A DNA stretch of 64,000 bases from CAZGOM01 sp964542875 (GTDB lineage Bacteria; Planctomycetota; Phycisphaerae; Phycisphaerales; Phycisphaeraceae), in contig CAZIWA010000001.1 of assembly GCA_964542875.1 (NCBI GenBank), forward strand, positions 1-64,000, read 5' to 3'. The position numbers were made by a program, and so were the translations under genes. Under the pieces are notes generated by a model, which saw only the letters and a program-made list of their open reading frames with translations, did not search any database and was not told the DNA's origin. Of this stretch, positions 61,372-64,000 are shown piece by piece (the stretch's first letter is position 1; every line of letters starts with the position of its first letter).

Positions 61372-62130
61372 TTAGGGGACGGAGATGGCGACCCAATCCC
61401 AACCCGGGAAGGTGCGGTCGTCAGTCCAGAAGAGATTATTGCGCTCGGTGGGGGCGAGGGCTTCGACGTGGCCGTCGACAAAGCCGATGTTCACCTTGCC
61501 GATGTGATGACGGGGGCGCTGCTGGCCGAAGCTGCCATCGGGGAGACCGGCGGTGAGGTGGTTAAAGCCGGTAAGGTTGTAAAGAATGCCGTCGGCGTGC
61601 AGAACGATGGCGCTGGGGGGCTTGATGCGGATTTGATTCAACGTGCGGCGGCGGGCCCAGGTGATTTTGGCCGTCGTGCTGGTTTGGTCTGGGTCAGCGT
61701 TGGAGGCCATGAGGTGGAGATTGCGGCCGTAGTGGCCGGCATAGTCGTAGCCGGGGGTGTCCACCCGGAGGGCGGTCTGGGGACAGCGGAAGGTGGGGAT
61801 GACGAGCTCAACTCGGGTTTTGATGGTGGAGGCTGCGCCGGCGGGGTAGGGGTGTTGGAGGTAGCCCAGGTACTCGGCAATATCACCCATCCACTGTGCG
61901 CCCAGGGAGCCGCCCCAGGGGTAGGCGGTATCGCGTTCGTTCATGCAGTAGTTCACCAGGCCGATGCCGATCTGGCGCTGGTTGTTGGAGCATTGAAGTT
62001 TTCGAGCGGTGGTGCGGGATGCTTCCAGGGAGGGAAGAAGGACGGCAAGCAACACCGTGACGATGGAGATGACGACCAGGAGTTCAACGAGCGTGAAGGC
62101 ATTTAGGCGAGAGGACCGAAGGTGCGACAT
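61372..62130 (-). CDS. Type IV pseudopilin-like protein
   Basis: A 252-residue pseudopilin. A short leader MSHLRSSRLNA precedes FTLVELLVVISI with Glu at mature position 5 and Ala at -1. The helix ends in VLLPSLEASRTTARKLQC. The C-terminal motif HHIGKVNIGFVDGH is the full H-X9-DG signature. It is the fifth lone pseudopilin in the window. It is convergent with the cysteine hydrolase gene and divergent from mraY. Function unknown. Confidence 0.9.
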   Translation of the reverse strand: MSHLRSSRLNAFTLVELLVVISIVTVLLAVLLPSLEASRTTARKLQCSNNQRQIGIGLVNYCMNERDTAYPWGGSLGAQWMGDIAEYLGYLQHPYPAGAASTIKTRVELVIPTFRCPQTALRVDTPGYDYAGHYGRNLHLMASNADPDQTSTTAKITWARRRTLNQIRIKPPSAIVLHADGILYNLTGFNHLTAGLPDGSFGQQRPRHHIGKVNIGFVDGHVEALAPTERNNLFWTDDRTFPGWDWVAISVP

Positions 62131-62419
62131 GGAAACCTCGATATTAAAGGACCAACCCCCGAAAAACCGTGAAATGAAGGAACCGCGTTCAATCTATTTT
62201 ATGAGGATCGATCTGAATACTTCAGATAAGCGGCCGGTCGGTGTTTGGTCGGATAAGTCGAGGATGATCCGAACAATTTGCGAAAAAACGGAAAGTTAAA
62301 GGGGGTTATCAGCCGATATTGATGACGGAGGCCGGTCGTCAATGATCGGCTGCTTATTTTGGGTGTCCCACCCTTCGCGCGACGGGGGGGACCCCGAAGA
62401 CAACGGACTGTCTTCACCC
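62131..62419. other. Divergent intergenic region
   Basis: About 289 bp between the pseudopilin and mraY starts, with promoters for both expected. The part around 62150-62300 is A/T rich. The frame of mraY extends back to 62342, but the ATG at 62420 gives a normal first helix, so the upstream part is treated as non-coding. Nothing else is recognised. Confidence 0.45.
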
Positions 62420-63697
62420 ATGATTCCCTGGCTCATTAATTCCTGGCTGGTCGATACCGGGCTTTACCGGTTCTTTCGGGTGTTTGCGTACGCCGAGTTC
62501 CGGACGATCCTGGCGGCTTTTTTAAGCTTCTGGACGGTGATCGTCCTGGGGCCGATGGTGATTCGGTACCTGACGCGGAAAAAAGTCGGCGACCAGGCGA
62601 CGTTCAACGATGCTACGCTCGATGAAATGCTCAAGGACAAGAAAAACACCCCCACCATGGGCGGTGTGCTTATTTTGTCCGCGATTGGCCTCAGCACGGT
62701 GCTGCTGGCGGACATGCGGCCCGGCGAAGGCTTTTACGTTTACATGGCGCTGGTGGTGATGGTGTGGCTGGGCGCGCTGGGGGCGATCGACGACTATTTG
62801 AAGCTGACGCGCAAGACGCGCGAGGAAAAAGAAGCCGCTGCCCTGCAGGTGCACCTGGACAGGGGAGAGCACCTGCTGCCTCAACCCAACCCCAGAGGAG
62901 GCGGACGCGACGGTTTGTTTGCCTGGGAAAAGTTTGTGCTGCAGATCGGCCTGGGGGTGGTGATCAGCATTTTCATCTATCACCACGGCGCTTCCAAGGA
63001 AGCGATGGATGTGTACCACATCAACAGCATGAGCCACTGCCTGAACATGCCTTTTGTGAAGACATGGGAGTGGTCGGCGGCGCTGGGTTGGATTCCTTCC
63101 AGCTCGCTGGTGATCATCCCGCTTTGGCTTTTCGTGATCCTGGGCGTGGTGGTGATGACCGGGTCATCCAACGCGGTGAACCTGACGGACGGCCTGGATG
63201 GGCTGGCCGGCGGGACGATGTGCATCGTGGCCTTCGCCATCGCCGTGCTGGCTTTGCTGGCGGGGTGGCAGGACGGGCAGGTGGCCAAGTATCTGCTGAT
63301 TCCCTACATCCGAAATGCGGATGAACTGGCGATCGTGGCGGGGGCGATGTTCGGCGCGTCGCTGGGATTCCTCTGGTACAACTGCTCGATTGCGAGCATT
63401 TTCATGGGGGATACCGGGTCGCTGCCGCTGGGCGGGCTGATCGGGTACATCGCCTTTGTGATCCGGCAGGAATTGCTCCTGTTTGTGATCGGCGGGATCT
63501 TCGTGATCGAAGCGGTGAGCGTGATCATGCAGGTGGGGTACTTCAAGTACAGCGGGGGTAAGCGCATCTTCAAGATGGCGCCGATCCACCACCACTTTCA
63601 AAAGTCCGGCTGGGTGGAGCAGAAGATCGTGGTGCGGTTCTGGATTATTTCGATCGTGCTGGTGATGGTGACGCTGCTGACGCTGAGGCTGAGGTGA
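62420..63697 (+). CDS. mraY: Phospho-N-acetylmuramoyl-pentapeptide-transferase
   Basis: A 425-residue inner-membrane enzyme that transfers phospho-MurNAc-pentapeptide to undecaprenyl phosphate, giving lipid I for peptidoglycan. Signature motifs: KKNTPTMGGVL, GAIDDYLK (Asp124 and Asp125), NAVNLTDGLDGLAGG (Asp257 and Asp260) and the HHH motif at 390-392 (MAPIHHHFQKSGW). At 425 residues it is longer than the usual ~360. The surplus is a cytoplasmic loop around 130-170 (KEAAALQVHLDRGEHLLPQ) and a longer region before helix 6. Planctomycetes members have such loops. Its presence shows that the organism makes peptidoglycan. It converges on the HAD gene across a terminator. Confidence 0.95.
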   Translation: MIPWLINSWLVDTGLYRFFRVFAYAEFRTILAAFLSFWTVIVLGPMVIRYLTRKKVGDQATFNDATLDEMLKDKKNTPTMGGVLILSAIGLSTVLLADMRPGEGFYVYMALVVMVWLGALGAIDDYLKLTRKTREEKEAAALQVHLDRGEHLLPQPNPRGGGRDGLFAWEKFVLQIGLGVVISIFIYHHGASKEAMDVYHINSMSHCLNMPFVKTWEWSAALGWIPSSSLVIIPLWLFVILGVVVMTGSSNAVNLTDGLDGLAGGTMCIVAFAIAVLALLAGWQDGQVAKYLLIPYIRNADELAIVAGAMFGASLGFLWYNCSIASIFMGDTGSLPLGGLIGYIAFVIRQELLLFVIGGIFVIEAVSVIMQVGYFKYSGGKRIFKMAPIHHHFQKSGWVEQKIVVRFWIISIVLVMVTLLTLRLR

Positions 63698-63699
63698 TT

Positions 63700-63733
63700 A
63701 GGAAGGGTCTGGGGTCTAGGGGCTGGGGTCTGG
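63700..63733. repeat. G-rich dispersed repeat, copy 2
   Basis: AGGAAGGGTCTGGGGTCT and GGGGCTGGGGTCTGG repeat the units at 56581-56617. It starts directly after the mraY stop codon. Its left part is mirrored by an inverted copy at 63806-63823. Confidence 0.7.
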
Positions 63734-63758
63734 TCAGAAAAAGCCGAATAAAAACGAA

Positions 63759-63796
63759 AGACACCGGACGTAGGCCATTGGTGTCTGTTTTCTTTG
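63759..63796. terminator. Bidirectional intrinsic terminator between mraY and HAD gene
   Basis: AGACACC and GGTGTCT form a 7-bp stem with a 14-nt loop, followed on the plus strand by GTTTTCTTT. On the minus strand, GTTTTTATTC follows. It lies between two convergent genes. Confidence 0.65.
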
Positions 63797-63805
63797 ATTA
63801 GCCTC

Positions 63806-63823
63806 AGACCCCAGATCCTTCCT
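63806..63823. repeat. Inverted copy of the G-rich repeat
   Basis: AGACCCCAGATCCTTCCT is the reverse complement of 63700-63717 at 17 of 18 positions. With it, the terminator is enclosed by a ~22-bp inverted repeat. Confidence 0.65.
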
Positions 63824-63826
63824 TAA

Positions 63827-64000
63827 TCACCATTCCCCGGCGAGGATTTTGTCGAGGGCGTGGGCGACGCCGTTTTCCTTGTTGGAGAGGGTGTGTTGCT
63901 TGGCGACGGCTTTGGATTCGGGGACGGCGTTGGCCATGGCGATGGAGAGGCCTGCGTTTTTGAGCATGACGACGTCGTTGATTTCATCGCCGATGGCGGC
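63827..64000 (-). CDS. HAD-superfamily phosphatase, Cof type (partial, C-terminus only)
   Basis: 57 codons and the stop (TCA at 63827-63829) of a minus-strand gene whose start lies beyond the window edge. AAIGDEINDVVMLKNAGLSI and AMANAVPESKAVAK are the motif-IV region of Cof/YbiV-like HAD phosphatases (GD.xND..M, then AM.NA), where the acidic residues bind Mg. The usual GDxxND motif is intact. The tail LDKILAGEW is typical for these proteins, which are ~270 residues long and dephosphorylate sugar phosphates or FMN. Confidence 0.9.
   Translation of the reverse strand, partial: AAIGDEINDVVMLKNAGLSIAMANAVPESKAVAKQHTLSNKENGVAHALDKILAGEW

Overview
The window reads as chromosomal DNA of a GC-rich, Gram-negative bacterium of the Planctomycetota, most likely class Phycisphaerae. 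This is inferred, not proven. The grounds are five stand-alone pseudopilin genes with an FTLIELL-type leader and no secretion machinery beside them, many secreted carbohydrate-active proteins, a lipoprotein resembling DUF4380 proteins, outer-membrane and lipoprotein signals, and frequent dispersed palindromes between genes. One 100-N scaffold gap (17045-17144) is flanked by an identical 55-bp overlap and looks like a false gap. No tRNA, rRNA, CRISPR array or transposon was seen.

Layout. 1-1500: a pseudopilin and a hemerythrin-like protein. 2041-18087 (minus strand): an apparent eight-gene polysaccharide cluster. In transcription order it encodes a tandem-FAD oxidoreductase, a glycoside-hydrolase-like protein, a Gfo/Idh/MocA oxidoreductase fused in frame to a pseudopilin, a DUF4091-type protein, a TPR/CBM9-like secreted protein, a parallel beta-helix protein, an aldo/keto reductase and a sialidase-like protein. 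A divergent AraC regulator with a cysteine-rich sensor region lies at its head. 19286-37469: a beta-glucan-type region with two GH9 enzymes (one with PKD and LamG-like domains), a pseudopilin, a histidine phosphatase, a LacI regulator, a CehA/McbA-type metallohydrolase, a DUF4380-like lipoprotein and a TPR plus complete sugar ABC importer operon. 37677-39955: a pseudopilin and a tandem pair of secreted orphan proteins.

39973-48130 (minus strand) is a five-gene set: outer-membrane barrel, lipoprotein, FecR-domain protein, CHASE2 adenylate cyclase, and a PP2C phosphatase carrying a cyclic-nucleotide-binding domain. It could form a trans-envelope cAMP signalling pathway and is the most system-like part of the window. 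48370-50346 is transketolase with a clear promoter and terminator.

50698-62130 mixes an AraC regulator, a phytanoyl-CoA dioxygenase-like enzyme, a possible exo-lyase, a class II photolyase, an orphan OppB-like permease, a lipoprotein, a beta-propeller protein, a cysteine hydrolase and a fifth pseudopilin. The window ends with mraY and the 3' end of a Cof-type HAD phosphatase gene, convergent across a terminator. The general picture is a scavenger of complex, probably marine or plant, polysaccharides: secreted enzymes cut the polymer, the ABC importer takes up the products, and AraC and LacI regulators control individual modules.
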